Shown here piece by piece: positions 35,172-43,408 of a stretch of 64,000 nt of DNA; position 1 is the first letter of the stretch; each line of letters starts with the position of its first letter. A program made the position numbers and the translations under genes. This stretch comes from Erythrobacter litoralis (GTDB lineage Bacteria > Pseudomonadota > Alphaproteobacteria > Sphingomonadales > Sphingomonadaceae). The notes under the pieces are model-generated. The model was given only the letters and a program-made list of their open reading frames with translations. It searched no databases and had not been told where the DNA came from. The DNA lies in assembly GCF_001719165.1 (NCBI RefSeq), contig NZ_CP017057.1, positions 3,156,501 through 3,220,500 on the forward strand. Direction: 5' to 3'.

Positions 35172-35885
35172 ATGTCCGCCAGCTTTCGCAACTCGCTTCT
35201 CACCGCGCTCATCGCGCTCGTCTTCGGGTTTCTCGGGGCGGCGATCTGGTCCTATGCGGGGCTGGCCGACAGCCGCACCCGCGAATACCTCCTCGCCAAT
35301 CCGAGCATGCTGCAGGAAATAGCCGAGGCCTACCAAGCCGAACAATCGCGCGAACGCCTCGCCGAGCTTGGCGATGAAGTCTACGAACCCTTCCCGGGCG
35401 CAGTGCTCGGCAACCCGCAGGGCTCGAAGGTGCTGGTCGAGTTTTCCGACTACAATTGCGGCTATTGCGAAGCGAGCCTCGAGGATGTCGCCCGCCTGAT
35501 CGAGGATGATCCCGAACTGAAGGTGGTGCTGCGCGAAATGCCGCAATTCGAAGGCTCCGAAGCGGCCGCGCGCATGGCGCTCGCCGCCGCCATGCAGGGC
35601 AAATACGCCGCCTTTCACAACGCCATGTTCGCGCGCGGCCCGGCCGGACCGGAAAGCGCCGAGGCGGTCGCACGGGAAATCGGTCTCGACATGGAACGCG
35701 CGCGCGCCGACATGCAGTCGGACGCGGTCTCGGTCGAACTCGCGCGCAATTTCAGCCTCGCCCGCGCGCTCGGCTTTAACGGCACGCCAGCCTTCGTGAC
35801 GGGCGATGCGACGATCAGCGGCGCGGTCGGCTACGATGCGCTGAGCAAGGCCGTGAGCGAAGCCGGGACGAGAGCGGAAGGCTGA
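35172..35885 (+). CDS. Periplasmic thioredoxin-fold DsbA-family protein
   Basis: A 237-residue membrane-anchored or secreted oxidoreductase: one hydrophobic segment (about residues 10-30), then a thioredoxin fold with active-site CGYC (Cys96, Cys99) and a cis-Pro region at GFNGTPAFV. The helical insertion between them is as in Com1/DsbA-like proteins. It would make or isomerise disulfides in envelope proteins. It is flanked by two metalloprotease genes with only 45 and 5 base gaps, implying one transcription unit. Confidence 0.9.
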   Translation: MSASFRNSLLTALIALVFGFLGAAIWSYAGLADSRTREYLLANPSMLQEIAEAYQAEQSRERLAELGDEVYEPFPGAVLGNPQGSKVLVEFSDYNCGYCEASLEDVARLIEDDPELKVVLREMPQFEGSEAAARMALAAAMQGKYAAFHNAMFARGPAGPESAEAVAREIGLDMERARADMQSDAVSVELARNFSLARALGFNGTPAFVTGDATISGAVGYDALSKAVSEAGTRAEG

Positions 35886-35890
35886 GCGCG

Positions 35891-36883
35891 ATGCGGGGGA
35901 TCGTTCTCGCCGCGCTCCTCGCCGGCTGGGCAGGGCTTGCCACGCCGCTTGCCGCGGAGCCCGACATCGGGGGCGTCGACCTCGACGCCGAGCGCGCGGC
36001 GATCGCGCGGTTCCAGGATGCCGATCAGCGCCTGCAGGATGTCGGCTGGACAATCATCCGCGGCAATGCCGAATTCTGCCCGCGCGTGATCCCCTCGATC
36101 GGCCTGCAATTGCAGGACCTTGCCAGCTACGGTTCGCCGAAGATCGCGCGCGCGGCGCTTGGCTTCGAGGGCGATTTCGCGGTCGAGACAGCCGCGCGCG
36201 GCTCGCCCGCGGCGCTGTCGGGCGAATTCGCGCGCAACCGCGAGATCGTGGCGCTCGAACGGTTCGATCCCAATGAATGGCCCTCTGGCAGCCGCAAGGA
36301 CTGGCGGCGGCTGAAGCGCGCGCACGACCATGTTGATGCGATGCTCGCCGAACATGGCGGGATCACGGTCCGCTTCGCCGATGGCGGAGAGGCGCGCGTG
36401 ACCCCGGTCGACGTCTGCGCCACTCGGTTCGAACTGATGGGCGGCGGCCGCCGCGCCGTCGCCGACGGGGAACGGGTCGTGATCGGGATCGAATTTCCCG
36501 CCTTCTCCTACGAGGAAGCGGTCTTCGCGGGGGTCGTCGCGCACGAACTGGCGCACAATTTCCTCGCCCACAGCGAATGGCTCGACCGCAACAAGCGCAA
36601 GCGCCGCCATGTGCGCCGGACCGAGCGCGAGGCCGACCGGCTGATGCCTTGGCTGCTCGCCAATGCGGGCTACGACCCCGAAGCCGCGATCCGTTTCATG
36701 GAAACCTGGGGGCGCAAGCATGATGGCGGCCTGTTCCGTGCCCGCACGCATGACGGCTGGGACGAACGCGCCGAAGTCATCGCCGCCGAGATCCCGCTCA
36801 TCCGCGAGCTGATGGCGCGCGAGGGCAAGGCCGACTGGTCGGCGCATTTCAAGCGCGGAATCGATCCCGACAAGGAGCGCTGA
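35891..36883 (+). CDS. Secreted M48-like zinc metalloprotease
   Basis: A 330-residue protein with a signal peptide (about residues 1-22) and a zinc-protease motif HELAH at residues 218-222. A likely third ligand is the Glu in TEREADRLM about 20 residues later, the gluzincin arrangement of M48 peptidases. The first half shows no known domain. It starts five bases after the oxidoreductase stop and belongs with that gene and the BepA-like protease, suggesting envelope protein quality control. Confidence 0.78.
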   Translation: MRGIVLAALLAGWAGLATPLAAEPDIGGVDLDAERAAIARFQDADQRLQDVGWTIIRGNAEFCPRVIPSIGLQLQDLASYGSPKIARAALGFEGDFAVETAARGSPAALSGEFARNREIVALERFDPNEWPSGSRKDWRRLKRAHDHVDAMLAEHGGITVRFADGGEARVTPVDVCATRFELMGGGRRAVADGERVVIGIEFPAFSYEEAVFAGVVAHELAHNFLAHSEWLDRNKRKRRHVRRTEREADRLMPWLLANAGYDPEAAIRFMETWGRKHDGGLFRARTHDGWDERAEVIAAEIPLIRELMAREGKADWSAHFKRGIDPDKER

Positions 36884-37024
36884 CCCGGCGGCCAGGCGCC
36901 GCCTTTCACCGCGCCCTTCAAACCCGCTTTCGCCCCGCCCGGTGCGCCGAACGGTTCGGCGCGCGCGCCCATGGTTCCCGAAAGCCCCTGCTATCTGCGC
37001 CAAAATGGTCTACATGGGCCAATC

Positions 37025-38320
37025 ATGTCCGTTCTCGCGATCCAGCCAGCGCCGTTCTTCGCCAGCAAGAACCGCGCCTTCTGGAACCTCCAGCTTGCCG
37101 GCTGGGGCGGCGCTTTCCTGCTGCGCGCGGTGATCGCCTTTGCCAACGACCAGCCGTTCGATCTGCTCGCGCTGATTCTCGTCACCACCATCACCGGTTT
37201 CTCGATCAGCTGCATCCTGTCGGTGATCTACCGCCAGCTCATCAATCGCCAGCCGATCGTCACCTGGGGCGTGACCGCGCTGGTCCTGATGATCGCGGTG
37301 ATCTTTCACACCTCGATCGATGCCTGGGTGCAGGGGATCTATTACGGCGCCGCGCGCGAAACCAGCTTCGCCCAGCGCTTCATCGGCCTCTCCTACATCC
37401 CGCTCACCCTGCTCGGCGGGTGGAGCGCGCTCTATTACGCGATCAACTATTTCCTGACCGTGGAACAGCAGGCCGACCGGCTCGAACGGCTGGAGGCGCA
37501 GACCACCGCCGCGCAGCTCGCCATGCTGCGCTACCAGCTCAACCCGCATTTCCTGTTCAACACGCTCAATTCGATCAGCACGCTGGTGCTGCTCAAACAG
37601 ACCGAACCCGCCAACGCGATGCTCACGCGGCTTTCAAGCTTTCTGCGCCACACGCTCATCATGGAGCCGGGCAGCCAGGTCACGCTTGCCCAGGAGGTCG
37701 AGACGCTGAACCTCTATCTCGACATCGAGCGCATGCGCTTCGAGGAGCGGCTGCGGACTCATTTCGATATCGAGGAGACGGCGCTGTCCGCGATCCTGCC
37801 CTCGATGCTGCTCCAGCCGCTGGTCGAGAATGCGGTCAAATACGCCGTCAGCCCGCAGGAAGAAGGGGCGCGCATTGCGCTCACCGCCAAGGTGATCGGC
37901 GACCGTCTGCGCATGACGGTCGAGGATACCGGGCCGGGCATGGACGTGCCGGTCCAGCACGACCTGCTCGACTATGCCGCGCAGGCCGACAGGATCCGCG
38001 CGGCCCAGGGCGCCGCCGGCGAGAGCGGCAGGCCGGTCTCGACCGGGGTCGGCCTTGCCAATATCCGCAACCGCCTGATCCAGGCCTACGGCGCCTCCCA
38101 CATCTTCGATACCCGTTCGGAGCCGGGCGGCGGGTTCACCGTGGTGATCGAGATTCCCTTCACCCCGCAGGACGAAACCGCCAGCGCGCCGGCGCGTTCA
38201 AGCCAGGCGACCGGAAATTCCCGAGCCGACACGGCCTCCGTGCCCGATGCCCCCCGCAGCGGCACGGCGGACAACGTCATCGATTTAAACCCCCAACGCA
38301 CGATCGGAACTTCCGCATGA
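37025..38320 (+). CDS. LytS-type sensor histidine kinase
   Basis: A 431-residue membrane kinase. Four or so hydrophobic segments fill residues about 20-145, then the His_kinase domain with the phosphoacceptor in YQLNPHFLFNTLNS (His175) and an ATP-binding domain carrying LQPLVENAVKYA and the G-box GVGLANIRNRL. No sensory extracytoplasmic loop of note is visible, so the signal is probably membrane-related. The C-terminal 50 residues are polar and Ser-rich. Its stop overlaps the response regulator start (ATGA). A regulated target is not evident. Confidence 0.92.
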   Translation: MSVLAIQPAPFFASKNRAFWNLQLAGWGGAFLLRAVIAFANDQPFDLLALILVTTITGFSISCILSVIYRQLINRQPIVTWGVTALVLMIAVIFHTSIDAWVQGIYYGAARETSFAQRFIGLSYIPLTLLGGWSALYYAINYFLTVEQQADRLERLEAQTTAAQLAMLRYQLNPHFLFNTLNSISTLVLLKQTEPANAMLTRLSSFLRHTLIMEPGSQVTLAQEVETLNLYLDIERMRFEERLRTHFDIEETALSAILPSMLLQPLVENAVKYAVSPQEEGARIALTAKVIGDRLRMTVEDTGPGMDVPVQHDLLDYAAQADRIRAAQGAAGESGRPVSTGVGLANIRNRLIQAYGASHIFDTRSEPGGGFTVVIEIPFTPQDETASAPARSSQATGNSRADTASVPDAPRSGTADNVIDLNPQRTIGTSA

Positions 38321-39114
38321 CCATTCGCACCATCCTCGTCGACGACGAAAAACTCGCCATTCAGGGCCTCCAGGTCCGCCTCCAGGCCTTCGAGGACGTC
38401 GAGGTGATCGACACCTGCTCGAACGGGCGCGAGGCGATCCGCAAGATCAAGACCGAGAAACCCGACCTCGTCTTTCTCGACATCCAGATGCCCGGCTTCG
38501 ACGGCTTTTCCGTGGTCAAGGGCGTGATGGAGATCGAGCCGCCGCTGTTCGTCTTCGTCACCGCCTACGAGGAACACGCAATCCGCGCCTTCGAGGCGAA
38601 CGCGGTCAACTATCTCATGAAACCGGTCGACGAGGTCCGCCTCGCCGATACGATCGAGCGGGTCCGCGAACGCATCGCGCAGAAGAAATCGACCGAGGAT
38701 GCCGAGCAATTGCTCGACGTGCTGGCCGAAGTCGCCCCTGATCGGGCGGCCGAGTTCACCGATGCCGATGGCACCGCAGGCGACCGCTTCGAAAAGCTCA
38801 TCAACGTCAAGGACCGCGGCCAGATCTTCCGCGTCGAAGTCGATTCGATCGAGCATATCGAGGCCGCGGGCGATTACATGTGCATCTATACCGGCGACAA
38901 TTCGCTGATCCTGCGCGAGACGATGAAGGATCTCGAACGGCGGCTGGATCCGCGCAAGTTCCAGCGCGTGCACCGTTCCACCATCGTCAATCTCGACCAG
39001 GTCAGGCAGGTCAAGCCACACACCAACGGGGAATGCTTCCTCGTGCTCGATTCGGGCGCCGAGGTGAAGGTCTCGCGCTCCTATCGCGACGTGGTGGCGC
39101 GCTTCGTGCACTGA
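38317..39114 (+). CDS. LytTR-family response regulator
   Basis: A 265-residue regulator. The receiver domain (residues 1-120) has acidic residues Asp9/Asp10 and phosphoacceptor Asp55 in VFLDIQMPG; a conserved Thr and Lys follow at FVTAYEE and LMKPVD. A linker of about 40 residues leads to a LytTR DNA-binding domain (about residues 160-265) with FRVEVDSIEHIEA and KFQRVHRSTIVNL. Such proteins bind direct repeats upstream of target genes. It is translationally coupled to its LytS-type kinase. Confidence 0.94.
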   Translation: MTIRTILVDDEKLAIQGLQVRLQAFEDVEVIDTCSNGREAIRKIKTEKPDLVFLDIQMPGFDGFSVVKGVMEIEPPLFVFVTAYEEHAIRAFEANAVNYLMKPVDEVRLADTIERVRERIAQKKSTEDAEQLLDVLAEVAPDRAAEFTDADGTAGDRFEKLINVKDRGQIFRVEVDSIEHIEAAGDYMCIYTGDNSLILRETMKDLERRLDPRKFQRVHRSTIVNLDQVRQVKPHTNGECFLVLDSGAEVKVSRSYRDVVARFVH

Positions 39115-39125
39115 TTTGTTTCGCA

Positions 39126-39216
39126 CAGCCCCGTCGGGGCTGCGTCCTCGCCAGGCGCGCAGCAGAGCTGCGCCCGCCGCGGGCGGCAGGTCGGCCTTGC
39201 GGACCCTTGCGGGTCC
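39126..39216. repeat. Cluster of four perfect hairpins between the LytTR gene and nadC
   Basis: Within 91 bases lie CAGCCCC/GGGGCTG (39126-39142), GCGCAGC/GCTGCGC (39157-39173), CCGCC/GGCGG (39174-39186) and GGACCC/GGGTCC (39201-39216), all with loops of 3-4 bases. The first may serve as the terminator of the two-component operon. The series resembles clustered palindromic REP-like elements. Confidence 0.55.
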
Positions 39217-39316
39217 GATGCTATGGCGCATCCCTCTCCCGTTCGTGTCGAGCGCATTAGAGACGCGCGCGCGGCGCATCTCGACTTCGCTCTATGCGAA
39301 CGGCTAGGGGTCGGAG

Positions 39317-40186
39317 ATGGACCAGTTCACCCTGCCCGATTTCGACCTCGATCGCTTCGTCCGAAACACCCTTGCCGAGGATCTCGGTGAGGGCGTCGAA
39401 GGTGGCGGGCGCGATGTCACTTCGGACAGCGTCATCCCGGCCGAGGCGCGTTTTTCGGGCGTCATGGACAGCCGCGACGCGATCGTCGTCGCCGGCCTAC
39501 CGCTGGCCGAGGCGTTCTTCCGCGCGCTCGATCCCGATTGCACCATCGAAACGCTGGTCGCGGACGGCGACGCGGTCGAGGCCGGGAGCGAGCTCATGCG
39601 CCTCTCGGGCAAGGCGCGCGCGTTGCTCACCGCCGAAAGGAGCGCGCTCAACACGGTCCAGCACCTATCCGGCATCGCTACCATGACCCGCGCCTATGTC
39701 ACCGCGATGCGAGCCGGGAGCGCGACCTGCACCCTGCTCGACACGCGCAAGACCCTGCCGGGCCTGCGCGCGCTCGAGAAATACGCAACCCGGATGGGCG
39801 GCGCCGAGAACCACCGCATGGGGCTGTGGGACGCGGCCATGATCAAGGACAACCACGTCGCGGTCGCCGGATCGGTCGGCGAGGCGGTCCGCCGTGCGGC
39901 CGAGGCGGGGGTCAGGCCCATCATCTGCGAGGTCGACCGACTGGACCAGATCGAAGCCGCGCTGGCGGCTGGCGCGCATCACATCCTGCTCGACAACATG
40001 GACCCGGAAACGCTGCGCGAAGCGGTTTCGATCATCGCCGGACGCGCGGCGAGCGAGGCGAGCGGCGGCATCGACCTTTCGACCATCGCCGCCAGGGCGG
40101 CGAGCGGGGTCGACTATGTCTCGGTCGGGCGCCTCACCCAAAGCGCGCCCGCCGCCGATATCGGCCTCGATTTCGAGCCGGCCTGA
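39317..40186 (+). CDS. nadC: Nicotinate-nucleotide diphosphorylase (carboxylating)
   Basis: A 289-residue enzyme converting quinolinate and PRPP to nicotinate mononucleotide in NAD synthesis. Family segments are clear: DVTSDSVIPA near the N-terminus, NTVQHLSGIATMT, the substrate-binding LLDTRKTLPGLR, GGAENHRMGLWDA and the barrel end LLDNMDPE. Length is normal. nadA and nadB are not in the window. It heads a short plus-strand run with a membrane protein and a T2 ribonuclease. Confidence 0.96.
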   Translation: MDQFTLPDFDLDRFVRNTLAEDLGEGVEGGGRDVTSDSVIPAEARFSGVMDSRDAIVVAGLPLAEAFFRALDPDCTIETLVADGDAVEAGSELMRLSGKARALLTAERSALNTVQHLSGIATMTRAYVTAMRAGSATCTLLDTRKTLPGLRALEKYATRMGGAENHRMGLWDAAMIKDNHVAVAGSVGEAVRRAAEAGVRPIICEVDRLDQIEAALAAGAHHILLDNMDPETLREAVSIIAGRAASEASGGIDLSTIAARAASGVDYVSVGRLTQSAPAADIGLDFEPA

Positions 40187-40189
40187 CAG

Positions 40190-40621
40190 ATGCGAACCGT
40201 CAGGGGACCGCGCCCGCTGGCTGTCCATGCCTTCGCCGCGGTGCTGCTGGGGCTCGCCGCCTGGAATCTCGCCGCCGCGCTGAGGGACCTGCCCGCGCAG
40301 GAGGAGATCCTGCGCTCGCTGGGCCTCGGCTTCGAATGGAACCGCGACTGGACGATCGTGGCGAGTTCGGCATGGTTCACGGTCGAACTGATCCCGATCC
40401 TTGCGGTGTGGCTCTGGGCGAGCCGGTTCGCGCGCGGCTTCATCACCGCGATGGCGGGGGTCAAGGTCGTCCTGATCCTTTCCAACCTGCCGATGCTGTA
40501 TGCCCTGCCGGGCGTGCTCGCCGGCCAGTCGATTTCGCTGGTCGCGGTGGCGCTGCTCTATACGCGCGCGGCGAATGATTGGTTCGCAAGGAAGAGCGAT
40601 GATCCGGCGGTGTTCGAGTAG
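40190..40621 (+). CDS. Hypothetical four-helix membrane protein
   Basis: A 143-residue protein with about four hydrophobic segments and a short charged C-terminus; no recognised family. It begins three bases after the nadC stop, and its last 23 bases overlap the start of the T2 ribonuclease gene in another frame, so all three are probably translated from one message. No catalytic motif is visible. Confidence 0.7.
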   Translation: MRTVRGPRPLAVHAFAAVLLGLAAWNLAAALRDLPAQEEILRSLGLGFEWNRDWTIVASSAWFTVELIPILAVWLWASRFARGFITAMAGVKVVLILSNLPMLYALPGVLAGQSISLVAVALLYTRAANDWFARKSDDPAVFE

Positions 40622-41315
40622 GGCGCTGCTGCTACTGGCGGCACTGGCCCTTCCGCCTGCCGCCCAGGCGCAGGCCTATCAGTGCCGCGCGCCCGCGATC
40701 CGTTCGGTCCCAGCCATCGCGCCGGACGGCCCGCGCCTGGAAATGCCGTTGACCGGCTATACCCTCGCGCTCAGCTGGTCGCCGGAATTCTGCCGCCCGC
40801 GCGAAGGGCAACGCGGGCACCGCTTCCAGTGTTCGGGCGAGCGGGGTACGTTCGGCCTCGTCGTGCATGGCCTGTGGCCGCAGGGCGCGCGAGGGCGCTG
40901 GCCGCAATGGTGCGCGAGCGGACCGAAACCGACCCCGGCTGAAATCCGCGCGCAGATGTGCGTGATGCCCTCAGCCCGGCTCGCCGCGCGGCAATGGGCC
41001 AAGCACGGATCGTGCATGGCGCGGCGCCCGGCCACATATTTCCGCGTCACGCGCATCCTTTTCGGTGGCCTGCGCATCCCCGATTACGACAGAATCAGCG
41101 GCGAGGACGGCCTCACCGCCGGCCGCATCCGCGACGCCTTCGCGCAGGCCAATCGCGGATGGTCGCCTGCCGATGTGGGTGTGAAGCTCAACGAACGCGG
41201 CTGGCTCGAGGAAATCCGGCTCTGCTATGACGGGAACTTCCGGCCGTCTCGCTGCGATGCCCGCCGCTTCGGCGCAGGGAATGCGGCGTCGGCCTGGATC
41301 TGGCGGGGGCTTTAA
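40599..41315 (+). CDS. Secreted ribonuclease T2 family protein
   Basis: A 238-residue exported RNase. A signal peptide (about residues 1-25, ending AAQAQA) precedes the T2 fold. Both catalytic segments are intact: CAS I in VVHGLWPQ (His90) and CAS II in WAKHGSC (Lys135, His136). Cysteines available for disulfides are numerous. It would degrade extracellular or periplasmic RNA for nutrient recovery, as RNase I does. The start at 40599 is supported by an AAGGAAG ribosome-binding site even though it overlaps the preceding gene. Confidence 0.92.
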   Translation: MIRRCSSRALLLLAALALPPAAQAQAYQCRAPAIRSVPAIAPDGPRLEMPLTGYTLALSWSPEFCRPREGQRGHRFQCSGERGTFGLVVHGLWPQGARGRWPQWCASGPKPTPAEIRAQMCVMPSARLAARQWAKHGSCMARRPATYFRVTRILFGGLRIPDYDRISGEDGLTAGRIRDAFAQANRGWSPADVGVKLNERGWLEEIRLCYDGNFRPSRCDARRFGAGNAASAWIWRGL

Positions 41316-41332
41316 GGGACGGGAGAAAGCCA

Positions 41333-42079
41333 ATGATCGATATCGAGAAAATCGGACCCAATGCGCACCGCATCGCGGTCTATGGCGAATTCCACGAGGA
41401 TGATGCACGCGCCTTCGTCGAATTCGCAAAGGAACACCATGGGCAGGGCCAGGGCGGCAATGTCCTCATCGACCTCGTCTCGCTCGCCAGCTGGTCGTTT
41501 TCGGCGATGAGCGAGGAACTGGTCCACATCCCCGCTTTGCTGCGCTGGATCTATTCGCTCGACCGGATCGCGCTAGTTTCCGACGAGGAATGGATGCGCA
41601 GCGCCGCCCGGCTCGAAAGCGCGCTGCTGCCGGGTGTCAGCTACGCGGTCTATGACGAGGACGAGATCGATGCCGCGCGCGCATGGGTGCTGGGAGAGAA
41701 CGACCACCCGCATGGCGGCGCGGTGAACGAGCTCGACCTTGGCGAGGATATCGCCGGGTTCGAACTGGTCGGCCGGCTCGACCGCGAGGAATCGGAACGC
41801 ATCCTAGCGATGGCCCAGGCAAAGCTGAGCCGCCCGGAATGTTCGAAGCTGATAGTGGTGATCCGCAAGTGGCACGGCTTCGATTCGGATTCGGCCCTGA
41901 GCGGCAAGGTCTGGGGGACCAAACTCGATCTGCTGAACCGGGTCGAACGCTATGCCGTGGTCGGCGGTCCGGATTGGCTGAGGGCAATGGCAGGCGCGAT
42001 GGGTGCGCTGGTGAAGCCAGAGATGCGAACCTTCGACCTCGACGAGGAGGAGGAGGCGCTCCGCTGGCTACGCGGCTAG
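41333..42079 (+). CDS. Tandem SpoIIAA-like (STAS-fold) domain protein
   Basis: A 248-residue soluble protein made of two SpoIIAA-like/DUF3478 units, about residues 1-120 and 130-248. Each has a beta strand such as NVLIDLVSLASW or LIVVIRKWHGFD followed by an ALVSDEEW- or AVVGGPDW-type strand and a helix. Single-domain relatives occur widely but their ligand is unknown; lipid binding has been suggested for the fold. A serine phosphorylation site comparable to true SpoIIAA is not evident. It ends 10 bases from the convergent tadA. Confidence 0.82.
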   Translation: MIDIEKIGPNAHRIAVYGEFHEDDARAFVEFAKEHHGQGQGGNVLIDLVSLASWSFSAMSEELVHIPALLRWIYSLDRIALVSDEEWMRSAARLESALLPGVSYAVYDEDEIDAARAWVLGENDHPHGGAVNELDLGEDIAGFELVGRLDREESERILAMAQAKLSRPECSKLIVVIRKWHGFDSDSALSGKVWGTKLDLLNRVERYAVVGGPDWLRAMAGAMGALVKPEMRTFDLDEEEEALRWLRG

Positions 42080-42089
42080 GGCCGCGCGG

Positions 42090-42572
42090 TCAGCGCCGCT
42101 CCCTGAAGAAGCCCCTCAGCAGTTCCGCCGCCTCGGTTTCCCCCATGCCGGAATAGACCTCGGGTCGGTGGAGGCATTGCTTCTGCTCGAAAACCCGCGC
42201 GCCGTGTTCGACGGCGCCGCCCTTGGGATCGCTCGCGGCGTAATAGAGGCGGGCGATGCGGGCATGGGAAATGGCGCCCGCGCACATCGCGCAGGGTTCG
42301 AGAGTGACATAGAGATCGCAGCCCGTCAGCCGCTCGTCCCCGATCGCCTCGGCCGCCAGGCGCAGGGCGCGGATTTCGGCATGGCCGGTGGGATCGGGGG
42401 GCGAGCGGGTCGCGTTGGCGGCAATCGCGATCACCTGTGCGCCGCGCACGACAGCGGCGCCGACCGGGACTTCCCCGGCCCGCGCCGCTTCGTGAGCTGC
42501 CTGCAAGGCGGCCCGCATCGGATCGGGGATCGGCCAGCGGGGCGCTGCCCCGGCCGTATCCAACCCCGTCAC
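42090..42572 (-). CDS. tadA: tRNA adenosine(34) deaminase
   Basis: A 160-residue zinc deaminase. The motif HAE (His64, Glu66) and PCAMC (Cys94, Cys97) provide the zinc site and proton shuttle, and the size and MCAGAISHARI segment fit TadA, which makes inosine at the wobble base of tRNA-Arg(ACG). The GTG at 42572 gives the longest form; an ATG at 42518 is an alternative start. A general cytosine/guanine deaminase is a less likely alternative. Confidence 0.88.
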   Translation of the reverse strand: MTGLDTAGAAPRWPIPDPMRAALQAAHEAARAGEVPVGAAVVRGAQVIAIAANATRSPPDPTGHAEIRALRLAAEAIGDERLTGCDLYVTLEPCAMCAGAISHARIARLYYAASDPKGGAVEHGARVFEQKQCLHRPEVYSGMGETEAAELLRGFFRERR

Positions 42573-42599
42573 GCGGTCACGGGCCGCATCGCGGCTTTC

Positions 42600-42821
42600 C
42601 TATTCGGCTTCACCATCGTCCGCCGGGTCTACATCAACCGTTGGCACTTCGACAGTCTGCTCCTCTGTGCCGACATCGACATCGGGGCCTTCCACGTCAT
42701 ATTCGGGCATGTTCCCGCCTTCGACTTCGGGCATGTCGCCTTCCTCGGTCTGTTCGACGTCGCAGGCGGCGAGGCCGAGCGCGGCGGTGGCGGCAAAAGT
42801 GGTTGCAATGATGCGTTTCAT
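42600..42821 (-). CDS. Small acidic lipoprotein
   Basis: A 73-residue protein: a signal peptide with lipobox LAAC (Cys20) followed by about 53 residues dominated by Asp, Glu, Val and Pro with almost no basic residues. No domain is recognised. A GGAGG ribosome-binding site precedes the ATG (42819-42821). The acidic mature part may bind cations at the outer membrane. It is divergent from rpmB. Confidence 0.75.
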   Translation of the reverse strand: MKRIIATTFAATAALGLAACDVEQTEEGDMPEVEGGNMPEYDVEGPDVDVGTEEQTVEVPTVDVDPADDGEAE

Positions 42822-42913
42822 GGGAAGTCCTCCATAGTCTTCGGCGCGTAGTTAAAGGTGCGCGCCCTTCGTAATCGTGGCATCAACGTGGCCGGGCGAA
42901 GGTATGTTCCGCC

Positions 42914-42942
42914 TTGACGATCGGGGTCTCCGTGGTTATGCG
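42914..42942 (+). promoter_or_regulatory. Candidate sigma70 promoter for rpmB
   Basis: TTGACG (42914-42919) is followed after 17 bases by TATGCG (42937-42942), about 95 bases before the rpmB start. The -35 is strong, the -10 is weak, so this is a moderate call. Confidence 0.4.
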
Positions 42943-43038
42943 CGCCGCTTTCCGGGTCAAACCGAGTTTTTCGCGGGGCCGAATCGTTTTCGAGGCCTCG
43001 GCAGGCTCGCCCGCCAACACGATGAAACGAGAGATATC

Positions 43039-43326
43039 ATGTCGCGGATTTGCGAACTGACCGGCAAGGGCCGCCAGGTTGGCCACAATGTGAGCCACGC
43101 CAACAACAAGACCAAGCGCGTCTTCCTGCCGAACCTGCAGAACGTCACCCTGCTTTCGGAGAAGCTGGACCGCAGCTTCAAGTTCCGCGTTTCGACGCAC
43201 GGGCTGCGCTCGGTCGAACACAATGGCGGGCTCGACAACTGGCTGCTCAAGACCAACGACGAGAAGCTTTCGCCGCGCGCGCTTAAGGTGAAGCGCGAGC
43301 TCAAGAAGGCGGCTGCTTCGGCCTGA
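43039..43326 (+). CDS. rpmB: 50S ribosomal protein L28
   Basis: A 95-residue basic ribosomal protein. The start [20 protein letters not shown] and the [13 protein letters not shown] strand are diagnostic of L28, and the alphaproteobacterial form has the C-terminal extension seen here. The gene is monocistronic, with a candidate promoter upstream and a 14-base terminator stem downstream (43349-43389). Confidence 0.98.
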   Translation: MSRICELTGKGRQVGHNVSHANNKTKRVFLPNLQNVTLLSEKLDRSFKFRVSTHGLRSVEHNGGLDNWLLKTNDEKLSPRALKVKRELKKAAASA

Positions 43327-43348
43327 TCCGCCGTTTACGGTCGGTCAT

Positions 43349-43389
43349 CGCAAGAAGGCGTGCGGGGCGACCCGTCACGCCTTCTTGCG
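43349..43389 (+). terminator. Strong terminator after rpmB
   Basis: A perfect 14-base stem CGCAAGAAGGCGTG / CACGCCTTCTTGCG (43349-43362, 43376-43389) with a 13-base loop is followed by TTT. It lies 22 bases after the rpmB stop and 20 before the end of the convergent esterase-like gene, so it may serve both directions. Confidence 0.85.
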
Positions 43390-43408
43390 TTTCCGGTCGC
43401 GCCAACGC

